Shown here in pieces: positions 14,518 to 25,100 of a DNA stretch of 58,140 nucleotides. A program made the position numbers and the translations under genes. The first letter of the stretch is position 1. Every line of letters starts with the position of its first letter. The notes under the pieces were generated by a model, which was not told where the DNA came from, did no database searches, and worked only from the letters and a program-made list of their open reading frames with translations. Origin of the DNA: Variovorax sp. OK212. GTDB lineage: Bacteria; Pseudomonadota; Gammaproteobacteria; Burkholderiales; Burkholderiaceae_C. The DNA lies in contig NZ_FOLP01000033.1 in assembly GCF_900112425.1 (NCBI RefSeq), positions 1-58,140 of the forward strand, in the 5' to 3' direction.

Positions 14518-17500
14518 ATGAACATCACCTTCACGTCCGTCTGGAATGCCACGCTGGGCGCCTGGGTCGCCGCTTCTGAAATCACGCGTGCGCGTGGCAA
14601 GCGCAGCAGCGGCCGCGCCGCAACATCAGGTGCGCGCAACACGGCCGCCCTTTTTCTGACGGCGGGCCTGTGCGCGGTGGCGCCGCCTTCGTGGGCCGTC
14701 TGCCTCCCCGTGGGGGGCGTGGTGAACTGCGTCGGCCCGGCCAATCTCCTGTCACCTTCGTATTCTTCCGCGCTCGACAACCAGACCGTCAATGTCAACA
14801 GCGGGGCCACGGTCGGCGTGCTGTTGGGGGCGGGCGGCACCGCGATGTTCCTGTCTGGCGACAACGTGCGGCTCAACAATTCCGGAACGATCGACGTGGG
14901 GCTGATGGGGCCGCCGAGCGGCTCGAGCATCGGCGTGCAGATGGGCAGCGCCAGCGCGTCGAACCGCACGATCTTCAACGACGGCACCATCCGTGGCGGC
15001 CGCGGCCCGTTCGGCACCCCGCTGGGCGGTCTCGACGGCGTCGCGGTGGACATGCAGAACGCGGGCGCGAGCCAGATCACCAATGCAGGGCTGATCGATA
15101 CCGGGCTGATCGCAGGTGCGCCTCCTGCCACCTCGTCCGCCGACGCGCCGGTGATCGCCGTCTACGGCAAGGGCGTGATCAGCTTCACCAACACCAGCAC
15201 CGGCATCGTGGTCGGCCGCATCGGCTTCGACGGCGGCGCCGGCAACACCTTTGTCAATGCCGGCACGCTGCACGGGAGCCTGTCGATGGGCGGCGGGGTG
15301 AGCAACACCTTTGCCGCCGTCACCGGCTCGGTGGTGGACATGGGCGACAGCGCGGGTGCGCCGCAACTGGCCGTCACCGGCATGGACCTGGCCTTTGCGC
15401 CGACCGGCTTCGTCGACGGCGGGGCCGCGGGCAGCAACACGCTGCGCCTGCAGAATGCCGCCTCTGGCGGCGACGCGACCGCCACCGGCGCCGGCGCGCT
15501 GGCGATGGACAAGTACCTCAACTTCCAGCACGTCGCCGTGACCGGCGGCACCTGGGCACTGAGCGGCGCGGCCACCCCCGCCACCGCCGATTTCAAGTTC
15601 TCGGGCGGCCTGGCCCAGTTCAGCGCCGCCACGGCCTTCGGCGCGGCGAACCTGATCGGCGGCGGCGGCGCCATCGAGCCGACCGCGGACGGCATCGTGC
15701 TGACCAACGCGGTGAGCCTGCCGGGCAGGCTGACGGTGCGGGGCGCCCGCGACCTCACGCTGTCGGGCGCCATCGCCGGCGCCGCCCGCCTCATCCAGGA
15801 CGGCACGGGCATCACGCGCGTGACCGGCGACAACCCCGGCCTCCAGGCGGCGGCGGTGGCGGGCGGCACGATGCTGGCCACGGGCAACGGCCTGGTCAAC
15901 GCCTCCACGACGGTGGACGACACCAAGGGAAACAACGCCACGCTGCAACTGGCCTCCGGGGCGGTGACCGGCCATGTCATCGTCAACAACGGCGGGGTGC
16001 TGACCAACGCGGGCACCGTCGGCGTGCCCGGCATCGGCTACGGCGTGCAAGGCGCGGCGGGAACGGCCACCGTCAACAACAGCGGCACCGTCTACGGCCA
16101 CCTGGCGATGCCCCTGGACGGCGGAGGCACGGTCAACAACAGCGGCGGCAGCATCATCGGCGTCGACCGCGGCATACAGGCCCAGACGGCGACGAGCACG
16201 CTCAACAACACGCTGGGCGGATCGGTCCGGGCGTCCGGCTACGCCGCGGTCTTCTTCGCCGGGGGCACGGTCTTGAACAGCGGCGGCAGTTCCATCGTTT
16301 CGACCAACGACCTGGGGCTGGCAATCATCGGGAACGCGAACGTGACGAACACGGCCGGCTCGACGATTTCCGGCAGCATCGGCGTCGTGGTGCAAGGCGG
16401 CACGTCGAACATCAGCAACGCCGGGCAGATCAACGGCGGCGTGAACCTGAACACCGGCAAGGCGAACCAGGTGACCTTGCACAGCGGCGGGCAGATTGCC
16501 GGCTACCTGAGCATCGGTTCCGTGTCCGGGTCCACGCTCACGCTGGACGGGACCGGCAGCCAGGCCTATTCGGACGCGGTCACGGGCGCGACCACCTTCG
16601 GCGGCGACCTGGTCAAGGCCGGCAGCGGCACCTGGACGATCGACAGGCCGCTGGCCCCGGTCACCGCCACCATCCAAGCGGGCACGCTGGCCCTGGGCGC
16701 GGGTGGCAACCTGGCCCTGACCACGGCGGTCAACATCGCCGCGGCAGGCGCGAGCTTCGACATCGGTGCGGGCGGCGCACAGACCATCGGCGACCTGCAA
16801 GGCGTGGCCGGCTCCGGCCTGGCGCTCGGCGCGAAGCGGTTGACCTTCGGCACGGCCGCCGACACGGTGCTGGCCAGCACCGTCACAGGGTCGGGCACGT
16901 TGGTCAAGAACGGCACCGGCACCCTCGCGCTCGACGGCAACAACAGCGGCTTCAGCGGCGGGCTCACGGCCAACGCGGGCCGCGTGGACATCGCGGCGGC
17001 CAATGCGCTCGGCACGGGTGCGCTGACCATCGGCGGCAACGTGGCGCTGGGCACCCCGGGCGCGATGACGCTGGCCAACGACGTGACCCTGAACGCGGGC
17101 AGCCGGCTTTCGCTGGCCAACGCATCGGCGCTCACGCTGGCCGGCAACGTGACCGGCGGCGGCGCACTGGTGAAGGACGGCGCGGGCGTGCTGTCGCTCA
17201 TGGGCGCGGCCAGCAGCTTCCAGGGCGGCACCACGCTGAACGCCGGCACGCTGCGGCTGGGCAGCAACGTGGCGCTGGGCAGCGGCGCGCTCACGGTGGG
17301 CGGCGCGGCCACGCTCGACGGGAGCACGGCGCTCTCCCTGGCCAACGACATGGTGCTGAACGCCACGCTCACGCTGGCGTCCAGCGACGTGCTGGCATTC
17401 GGCGGCAAGCTGACCGGCGCGGGGTCGCTGGTGAAAAACGGCGCCAGCGCGCTGGTGCTGACGCAGGGCAGCCTCTACACCGGCGGCACCACCGTCAACA

Positions 17501-20500
17501 GCGGCACGCTGTCGGTCATGAACACGGCGGGCAGCGCCACGGGTGCCAGTGCCGTGCAGGTCAATTCGGGCGCGCAGCTCACGGGCAGCGGCAGCATCGC
17601 CGGCCCGGTCGCCATCGCCAGCGGCGCGCGGCTGTCGGTGGGCAACGGCGTGAGCGCCATGCGCACCGGCGCGCTCACGCTGGCCGCGGGCTCGAACATC
17701 GATTTCGACCTGGGCCAGGCGGGCATGGCGGGCGGGCCGCTGAACGACCTGCTCAACGTCGACGGCAACCTGGTGCTGGGCGGTTCGGTCAATGTCACGC
17801 AGTCGGCGGGCGGGGTGTTCGGCGCGGGGCTGTACCGCCTCATCAACTACACCGGCACGCTGACCGACAACGGCATCGCCATCGGCACGGCGCCGGTGGC
17901 CGCGAGCAACCTGGTGCTGCAAACCAGCGTGGCGAACCAGGTGAACCTGATCAACACCTCGGGCCTCGTGCTGAACATGTGGGACGGCGGGAACAGCGCC
18001 AACTACAACGACAGCAAGGTCAGCGGCGGCAGCGGCACCTGGCGCGCCGGCACGCCCGCGGACGGCTGGACCGACGTGGCCGGCAGCGCCAACGCGCCCT
18101 GGGCGCAGGGCGGCTTCGCCGTCTTCGGCGGCACCGCCGGCACCGTCACCGTCGACAACACGGGCGCGGGCGGCGCGGTGCGCATCGGCGGCGCGCAATT
18201 CGCAATCGACGGCTACACGGTGGCGGGCGACCCGCTCACCATCACCACGGCCGGCACCAACCTGCGCGTGGGCGACGGCACCGCCGCCAGCGCGGGCATG
18301 ACGGCCACCATCAGCTCGAAGATCACCGGCGCGGGCGGCATCGCGAAGGAAGACGGCGGCACGCTGGTGCTGGGCGGCGCCAACGACTACACGGGCGGAA
18401 CCACGGTGCACGGCGGCGTGCTGCAGATCAGCGCCGACACCAACCTGGGCGCGGCCAGCGGCGGGCTCACGCTGGACGGCGGCGCATTGCGCATCGCGGG
18501 CGCGGCGGGGCCGGTCACGTCGAACCGGGCGATCACGCTGGGCATTTCCGGCGGCACGCTGGACGTGGCGGGCAGCGTGTTCGGCGCGGTCGGCGGCATC
18601 ACGGGGCCGGGTGCGCTCACGGTCACGGGCAAGGGCGGCACGCTGGCGGTGGCCACGCCCAACGACTACATCGGCGGCACCGTCCTGCAAGGCGGCGCCA
18701 CCATTTCTGTGGGCACCGGCGGCACGCTGGGCACGGGCCCGGTGCAGCAGCAAGGCAACGGCACCCGGCTGGTGTTCGCGAACGCGGCCGACGCGGGCGC
18801 CAACAGCTACACGGTCGGCCGCGCGGGCGGCACCGACGGCGGCAACCTTCTGGCGTTCGCTGGCGCTTCGACCGCAGGCACCGCGAAGCTCGCGGTCAAC
18901 GGTGCGGGTTGGCAGGCGGCGGACGCAAACTCGCTGTCGTTCGGCGATACGAGCACCGCGGCCGGCGCCACTGTCGCCAACCTCGGCGGCAGTGTGAATT
19001 TTCTGCAAGGCAGCAGCGCGGGCAGCGCGACCATCGTCAACGGCGACAAGAGCCTGGTGGGTTTCACGAACGCGGCATCCGCGGGCAGCGCGAAGATCGA
19101 CAACCTGAGCGGCGGCACCGTGTACTTCGCGGACACCGCGTCGGCCGCCAAGGCCACCATCGCCAATGCCCAGGGCGGCACGCTCGACGTGTCGGGCGTG
19201 ACCGCCAAGGGCGGCTTCGAGGTGGGCGAGCTCTCCGGCGCGGGCGCCGTGGTGCTGGGCGCCACGCAGCTCACGCTCGGGCGCGCGAACGGCAACGACG
19301 TGATTGCCGGCGCCATCAGCGACAAGGGCAGCCAGTTCGCCCAACCCGGCGCGGGCACCGGCGGCGCGATCGTCAAGGTCGGCAGCGGCACGCTCACGCT
19401 CTCGGGCGCCAACAGCTACACCGGCGGCACGGCGTTGCGGCAGGGGCGCCTGGACGTGGGCCACAGCCAGGCCCTGGGCACCGGCGCGCTGACGATGGAC
19501 GACGACACCACGCTGGGCTTCAGCGCGGACCACGTGACCATCGCCAACGCGATCCGGCTCACGGGGCAGAACGACCCGGTCATCGACACCGGCGCCTTCG
19601 ACGGCGCGCTGAGCGGCGGCATCAGCGGCGGCGGCTTCATCACCAAGCAGGGCACGGGCACGCTGACGCTGTCGGGGGCCAACACCTACACCGGGGCAAC
19701 GAACGTGGCGCAGGGCACGTTGAAGGCCGGTGCCGTGAACACGCTGAGCGCGGCTTCGGCACACAGCGTGGCTTCGGGTGCCACGCTCGACCTTGCGGGC
19801 CTGAGCCAGAGCGTGGCCTCGCTTGCCAACAGCGGCACGGTATCGCTGGCCGGTGCGACGGCGGGGGCCACGCTCACGGTGAACGGCAACTACGCCGGCA
19901 ACAACGGCGTGCTGCGGCTCGGCACCGCGCTGAGCGGCACGGGTCCGTCGGACCGCCTGGTGATCAACGGCGGCACGGCCACCGGCAAGACGAGCGTGCA
20001 GGTCGCGAACCTCGGCGGCCTGGGGGCGCTCACTGTGGGCAACGGCATCGAGGTGATCAGCGCGCAGAGCGGCGCGACCACCACGGCGCAGACGACGAAG
20101 GACGCGTTCGCGCTCGCAGGCGGCCACGTCGATGCCGGCGCGTACGAGTACCGGCTGTACGCGGCCGATGCCAGCGGCGCCGGCGAGAACTGGTTCCTGC
20201 GCTCGAGCACCAACGCGGCCACGCCGCCGGGGGTGCCCGGGACGCCCGGCACCCCAGGCGTCCCGGTGGTCACTTATCGCGCGGAGGCTTCGCTGTACGC
20301 AGCGCTGCCGAGCCAGCTGCGCCAGGGCAGCCTTGCGATGCTGGGGGATGTGCGCAAGCGCGTGGGTGACGACGACGTCAAGGGCGGGGCGACCCTGCAG
20401 GCCGGGCCCGACCGTCGTGCCTGGGCGCGCGTGCTCTCGGCGGACATCGACATCCAGCAGGGCGGGGCCGTGTCGCCGAAGAGCAAGGGCCGCCTGACGG

Positions 20501-21240
20501 GCTTCCAGGCCGGCACCGACTTGTTGGCCACGCCTAACTGGCGCGCCGGCATCTACGTCGGCCAGCTCGACGGCGATGCGCGCGTCAACGGTTTCGCCAG
20601 CGGCATCCAGAACCTGGGCGTCGGCCGCAGCGATCTTCGCAGCCAGTACGTGGGCATCTACGGCACCTACACCGGCGACAGCGGCTTCTACGCCGACGCC
20701 GTGGTGCAGTCGGGCCGCCACCGCTACACGGTCGAGCCGCTCGCCAGTGCCGGCGTCGGCGGCAAGGGCAACAGCCTCTTGGGCTCCATCGAAGTGGGAC
20801 AAGCCTTCGCGATCGGCGGCAGCGGCTGGACTGTCGAACCGCAGCTGCAGCTGATCCATCACCACATGGACCTGAACAATTCGGCCATCGCCGGCGCCAT
20901 TGCGCAACCGCAAACCGACAGCGGCTGGATCGCGCGGGCAGGTGTTCGCGTGAAGGGCCAGATCGACACCGGCATGGGCACGCTGCAGCCTTACGGCCGC
21001 TTCAATGTCTACAAGACTTCGAGCGGCACCGACATCGCACGCTTCGTGAGCGGCGCGACCACGACCGACATCGCGGCACCCACCGGCGGCACCAGCACCG
21101 AGCTGGCCGGCGGCTTCACGCTGGCCCTGAGCCAGTCGACCAGTCTCTACGGCGAAATCGGCAAGCTCTGGTCATCGGGTGGCAATGCGAAGGTCAAGAG
21201 CTCGATCAACGGCTCGCTCGGCGTTCGCGTGAAGTGGTGA
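14518..21240 (+). CDS. Type V autotransporter with extended signal peptide and beta-strand repeats
   Basis: A 2240-residue classical (type Va) autotransporter. The ATG at 14518 follows AGGGG and gives MNITFTSVWNATLGAWVAAS then EITRARGK, an extended signal peptide region; the Sec signal ends near APPSWA. The passenger is a long beta-helix with autotransporter-associated repeats of the form GTLTLSGANSYTGGT, seen many times between about residues 650 and 1780. A proline-rich linker near residue 1900 (PGVPGTPGTPGVPV) precedes the C-terminal barrel, about residues 1960-2240, which ends in an aromatic residue (GVRVKW). No peptidase or lipase motif was seen, so an adhesin or biofilm role is likely. 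An earlier in-frame ATG at 14440 is rejected. Confidence 0.9.
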   Translation: MNITFTSVWNATLGAWVAASEITRARGKRSSGRAATSGARNTAALFLTAGLCAVAPPSWAVCLPVGGVVNCVGPANLLSPSYSSALDNQTVNVNSGATVGVLLGAGGTAMFLSGDNVRLNNSGTIDVGLMGPPSGSSIGVQMGSASASNRTIFNDGTIRGGRGPFGTPLGGLDGVAVDMQNAGASQITNAGLIDTGLIAGAPPATSSADAPVIAVYGKGVISFTNTSTGIVVGRIGFDGGAGNTFVNAGTLHGSLSMGGGVSNTFAAVTGSVVDMGDSAGAPQLAVTGMDLAFAPTGFVDGGAAGSNTLRLQNAASGGDATATGAGALAMDKYLNFQHVAVTGGTWALSGAATPATADFKFSGGLAQFSAATAFGAANLIGGGGAIEPTADGIVLTNAVSLPGRLTVRGARDLTLSGAIAGAARLIQDGTGITRVTGDNPGLQAAAVAGGTMLATGNGLVNASTTVDDTKGNNATLQLASGAVTGHVIVNNGGVLTNAGTVGVPGIGYGVQGAAGTATVNNSGTVYGHLAMPLDGGGTVNNSGGSIIGVDRGIQAQTATSTLNNTLGGSVRASGYAAVFFAGGTVLNSGGSSIVSTNDLGLAIIGNANVTNTAGSTISGSIGVVVQGGTSNISNAGQINGGVNLNTGKANQVTLHSGGQIAGYLSIGSVSGSTLTLDGTGSQAYSDAVTGATTFGGDLVKAGSGTWTIDRPLAPVTATIQAGTLALGAGGNLALTTAVNIAAAGASFDIGAGGAQTIGDLQGVAGSGLALGAKRLTFGTAADTVLASTVTGSGTLVKNGTGTLALDGNNSGFSGGLTANAGRVDIAAANALGTGALTIGGNVALGTPGAMTLANDVTLNAGSRLSLANASALTLAGNVTGGGALVKDGAGVLSLMGAASSFQGGTTLNAGTLRLGSNVALGSGALTVGGAATLDGSTALSLANDMVLNATLTLASSDVLAFGGKLTGAGSLVKNGASALVLTQGSLYTGGTTVNSGTLSVMNTAGSATGASAVQVNSGAQLTGSGSIAGPVAIASGARLSVGNGVSAMRTGALTLAAGSNIDFDLGQAGMAGGPLNDLLNVDGNLVLGGSVNVTQSAGGVFGAGLYRLINYTGTLTDNGIAIGTAPVAASNLVLQTSVANQVNLINTSGLVLNMWDGGNSANYNDSKVSGGSGTWRAGTPADGWTDVAGSANAPWAQGGFAVFGGTAGTVTVDNTGAGGAVRIGGAQFAIDGYTVAGDPLTITTAGTNLRVGDGTAASAGMTATISSKITGAGGIAKEDGGTLVLGGANDYTGGTTVHGGVLQISADTNLGAASGGLTLDGGALRIAGAAGPVTSNRAITLGISGGTLDVAGSVFGAVGGITGPGALTVTGKGGTLAVATPNDYIGGTVLQGGATISVGTGGTLGTGPVQQQGNGTRLVFANAADAGANSYTVGRAGGTDGGNLLAFAGASTAGTAKLAVNGAGWQAADANSLSFGDTSTAAGATVANLGGSVNFLQGSSAGSATIVNGDKSLVGFTNAASAGSAKIDNLSGGTVYFADTASAAKATIANAQGGTLDVSGVTAKGGFEVGELSGAGAVVLGATQLTLGRANGNDVIAGAISDKGSQFAQPGAGTGGAIVKVGSGTLTLSGANSYTGGTALRQGRLDVGHSQALGTGALTMDDDTTLGFSADHVTIANAIRLTGQNDPVIDTGAFDGALSGGISGGGFITKQGTGTLTLSGANTYTGATNVAQGTLKAGAVNTLSAASAHSVASGATLDLAGLSQSVASLANSGTVSLAGATAGATLTVNGNYAGNNGVLRLGTALSGTGPSDRLVINGGTATGKTSVQVANLGGLGALTVGNGIEVISAQSGATTTAQTTKDAFALAGGHVDAGAYEYRLYAADASGAGENWFLRSSTNAATPPGVPGTPGTPGVPVVTYRAEASLYAALPSQLRQGSLAMLGDVRKRVGDDDVKGGATLQAGPDRRAWARVLSADIDIQQGGAVSPKSKGRLTGFQAGTDLLATPNWRAGIYVGQLDGDARVNGFASGIQNLGVGRSDLRSQYVGIYGTYTGDSGFYADAVVQSGRHRYTVEPLASAGVGGKGNSLLGSIEVGQAFAIGGSGWTVEPQLQLIHHHMDLNNSAIAGAIAQPQTDSGWIARAGVRVKGQIDTGMGTLQPYGRFNVYKTSSGTDIARFVSGATTTDIAAPTGGTSTELAGGFTLALSQSTSLYGEIGKLWSSGGNAKVKSSINGSLGVRVKW

Positions 21241-21545
21241 AGTGGCGAAGTGGTGAAGGGCTGTCTACAGCCCGGCACACGAAGGCGTCAGGACTGTCGA
21301 CGTCGCGGTATTCGAACCGCCTGTGACCGCTGGCTCGACGTCGACGCGAAAGACGCACGTGTAAGGCGGAAAGACGTTGCTGCGCTGCTTCGAGCACCGT
21401 CGGGACAGCCGATGCACAGCGCTTGCGGCTCCAGTGATGCGGCAGCCGGCTTCGCTTCGGCCAGATACCTGCGCTTGTCGTGTGCGGTGGCCTGAGATCC
21501 CGCGGCCTCTGCAATTTCCTGCGTGGCTTGGGGTTCGAGCTGCGA
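21241..21545. other. Intergenic region after the autotransporter
   Basis: Nothing coding recognised. A compact hairpin, GGGCTG-TCTA-CAGCCC at 21258-21273, lies 18 bp after the stop codon; it has no T-run, so its role as a terminator is uncertain. Confidence 0.35.
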
Positions 21546-21968
21546 TCAGGCCGGCCGCTGCCTCAACACCGTCTCTCCCGTCCGAGGATCCGTCAAGGTG
21601 ACGTTCTCGAGCGCCTTGATGCGCCACTCGCCACTCTGGCGCGTCAGTACCGCAAGGATCAACGTGTCGACCGCGTGCGGACCTGCCGGGTGAGCCGCGC
21701 CGGCCGTGAGGCGGCTCCAGAAGTGCGCGACTGCGGCGTCGTCGTTGATGGCGGTCACGTCGATCAGCTCGTTCTCGAGCGTGGAGTCGCTGTAGATGGT
21801 CGAGTGGATGGGGGCATGCAGGGCGACGATGGCGTCGACGCCGCGCACGTAGTGCCCGAACCGGTTCACGAATGTCGCGTCGTCATGGAACAGGGCACCA
21901 AGGGACGCCATGTCGTGGCTGTTCCAGGCGGTCTGAAACGCCTGGGGAACGTCTTCGGGTTGTCTCAT
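21546..21968 (-). CDS. SnoaL-like / SgcJ-type NTF2-fold protein
   Basis: A 140-residue NTF2-fold protein of the SgcJ/EcaC or SnoaL-like group. The opening MRQPEDVPQAFQTAWNSHDM followed by LGALFHDDATFVNRFGHYV is the typical helix-and-strand start, and later AVAHFWSRL and GEWRIKALENVTL complete the fold. Members bind small hydrophobic ligands or act in polyketide or detoxification pathways; the function of this one is not evident. It stands alone, convergent with the autotransporter and downstream of the indolepyruvate oxidoreductase on the same strand after a 132-bp gap. Confidence 0.7.
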   Translation of the reverse strand: MRQPEDVPQAFQTAWNSHDMASLGALFHDDATFVNRFGHYVRGVDAIVALHAPIHSTIYSDSTLENELIDVTAINDDAAVAHFWSRLTAGAAHPAGPHAVDTLILAVLTRQSGEWRIKALENVTLTDPRTGETVLRQRPA

Positions 21969-22100
21969 CCGGATCCTCCGAACATGTGAAGCAACGATGC
22001 AATTCAGCGCTTGCGCGATCGGCTTCCTTGCGCGTACCTCCAGAGTATCTTCGTGAGCGCTTCAGGGGCAAGCCGACACCTCGGACAAGCCCCCGCCCCT

Positions 22101-25100
22101 TCAGACGCTCGTACCGGCCACGATCGCAATGCCCCGGATCTGCCCCGCCGCCGCAGCAGCGGTGGCCGGCTTCGCATAGCGCAACGGCGCGAAGCGGTGC
22201 AGCAACTCGGCCTCGCGAATGCGCGCCGATTCCAGGTTCGCAAGCTTCACGTGCCCGAAGCCGCGCACCGACATCGGCAGGGCCGCCACGCGCGCGGCGG
22301 TCGACTGGTTGTCGGCCGTCAGCTCGCCCGACATGCCCTGCAGCAGGCCTTCGAAATGCGAGATCAGTTCGCGCTCGGTGCGCCGCTCCTCGGTGTGGCC
22401 GAACAGGTCGAACGCCGTGCCGCGCAACCGCTTGCCGTGCGCCAGCCACTTCATCGCCGGCAGCATCCACGCGCCCAGGCGCACCTTGGCGGGCGCCTGC
22501 CCATTCGCGGGGCGCGAAATCAGCGGCGGTGCCATGTGGAACTCGAGCTTCAGGTCGCCTTCGAACTGGTCCTTGAGCTTCTGCAGGAACGCACCGTCGG
22601 TGTACAGGCGCGCCACCTCGTACTCGTCCTTGTAGCTCATGAGCTTCAGCAGGCTGCGCGCCGCGTTGCGCGTGAAGGGCAGGCTCGCATCGCCGCCCGG
22701 CAGCGCGGACTCGACCGCCTGCAGCGCGCGAATGCGGGTTTCGAAGCGCGTCGCCCACGCCGCGTTCTGGTAACCGGTGAGGTGAAGGCGAGCATCGGCT
22801 ATCAGCGTTTCCAGCGGGCGATCGTCGGCCTGCTGCGACGGCGCTGCGGCCGGCGCGGCGCGCAACTGGTCGAGCGCCGCGGCATCGCCGGCGGCCAGGC
22901 GGCCCAGCGAGAAGGCCGACTGGTTGGCCGCCACGGCCACGCCGTTGAGTTCGATCGCGTGCATCAGCGCCTCGAGGCTCAGCGGCACCAGGCCGCGCTG
23001 CCATGCATAGCCGGTGGCCACGATGTTCGAGGCCAGCGTGTCCCCCAGGAACTCCTCAGCCAGGCTCTGCGCGTCGAAGGTCTCGACCTGTTCCTCGCCG
23101 GCGACGAAGCGCATCTTCTCCAGCAGCAGGTCGACGTGCAGGTCGGCATCGGGGTTGCGCAGCGACTCGGCCACGGGAATCTCGTGCACGTTGGCCAGCA
23201 CGCGCGTGCGGCCGTGGCGCACCGTCTGCAGCGCGTCGGGCGAGGCGCCCACCACCACGTCGCAGGCCAGGATGGCGTCGGCCTGCTGGGTGTCGATGCG
23301 CACCTGGTTCAGCCGCTCGGGCGCATCGGCCAGGCGCACGAAGCTCAGCACCGAGCCGCCCTTCTGCGCGAAGCCCATGAAGTCGAGCACGCTGGCCGAC
23401 TTGCCTTCGAGGTGCGCGGCCATCGCAATGACGGCGCCCACCGTCACCACGCCGGTGCCGCCCACACCGGTCACCAGCAGGTCGTACGGCGCGGTCCAGG
23501 CATGCGCCGCGGGGTGCGGCAGTGCGGCCACGCGGTGCAGGAAGGCGTCGCGCCCGGCCGCCAGCGCGCCGCTCTTGCGGCGCAGCTTGCCGCCGGTGAC
23601 GCCCACGAAGCTGGGGCAGAAGCCCTTGGCGCAGGAGTAGTCCTTGTTGCAGCTGGTCTGGTCGATCTTGCGCTTGCGGCCCATGGGCGTTTCCTGCGGC
23701 AGCACGGCCACGCAGTTGCTCTGCACGGTGCAGTCGCCGCAGCCTTCGCACACGGCTTCGTTGATGTACAGGCGCTTGGGCGGGTCGGCCAGTTCGCCCT
23801 TCTTGCGGCGGCGGCGTTTCTCGGCGGCGCAGGTCTGTTCGTAGATCAGCACGGTCACGCCGGCCATCTCGCGCAGGCGGCGCTGCACGTCGTCGAGCGC
23901 GGCGCGGTCGTGGAACTCGGTGCCTTGCGGAAAGCGGTTCCTGATGGCGTCGTACTTGCCGATGGCGTCGCTCACCACCACCACCTTGGTGACGCCTTCG
24001 GATTCCACCTGGCGCGCAATGGCGTCCACGCTGATGACGCCGTCCACCGGCTGGCCGCCGGTCATGGCAACCGCGTCGTTGAACAGGATCTTGTAGGTCA
24101 GCGTGGCCTTGGCCGCCACGGCCTGGCGGATGGCGAGATAGCCCGAGTGGTAGTAGGTGCCGTCGCCCAGGTTCTGGAACACGTGCGGCGTCTTGGTGAA
24201 CATGGCGTGCGAGATCCAGTCGACGCCCTCGCCGCCCATCTGGATCAGGCCCGCGGTGCTGCGGTCCATCCAGTTGGCCATGAAGTGGCAGCCGATGCCC
24301 GCGCGCGCGGTCGAGCCTTCGGGCACCTTGGTGCTGGTGTTGTGCGGGCAGCCCGCGCAGAAGTACGGCAGGCGCTTGACGGCGTCGCTCGCGTTGCCCA
24401 GCAGGTCGGGCGGCGTGAAGTCGCGCACGTGCTGCAGGTGGTCGCCCAGGTCGCGGTTGTCGGGGAAGTGCACGGCCAGCCAGTGCGCCACCAGCTCGAT
24501 GAGGCGCGAGGGGCGCAGCTCGCCCAGCGCCGACACCAGCGGCTGGCCCTCGCGGTCGTGCTTGCCCACGAGCACGGGGCGTGCGTCGGCGGGGGCGTTG
24601 TAGAAGATGTCGCGCAGCTGCGACTCGACCACCGCGCCCTTCTCCTCGACGATGAGGATTTCTTCGAGCCCCTGCGCAAAGGCCTTGAGGCGCGTCTGCT
24701 CCAGCGGAAAGCTCAGGCCCACCTTGTACAGGCGCACACCGGCGCGCGCGAGCTGCTCGGGCGAGAGCTCGAGCCGGCGCAGCACTTCCATCAGGTCGTG
24801 GTGCGCCTTGCCGCAGGTGACGATGCCCACCTTGGCATGCGGGCTCACGATGACGTGGCGGTCGATGCTGTTGCGCTGGGTGAAGGCGGCCACGGCCGCG
24901 AGCTTGTCCTCCAGCCGCGACTCGATGCGCAGCGACGGCAGGTCGGGCCAGCGGTAGTGCAGGCCGTCGGGCGGCGCGCGGTGGCCGGTGGCCGCGCGCA
25001 CGGCGTCGGCGTCTTCCCAGGCCGCGACGCGCGCGTTGACGGCGTCCAGGTCCACGGTGCCCGCGCTCTCCACGATTTCGGACAGCGCCGCCATGCCGAC

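Noticed and set aside
14752..20913. A 2053-codon open frame on the minus strand and a 1899-codon frame on the plus strand across the autotransporter gene
   Set aside because: Both are low-complexity, arginine/glycine-rich shadows created by the high GC and repeats of the real gene; the autotransporter frame has a signal peptide and barrel.
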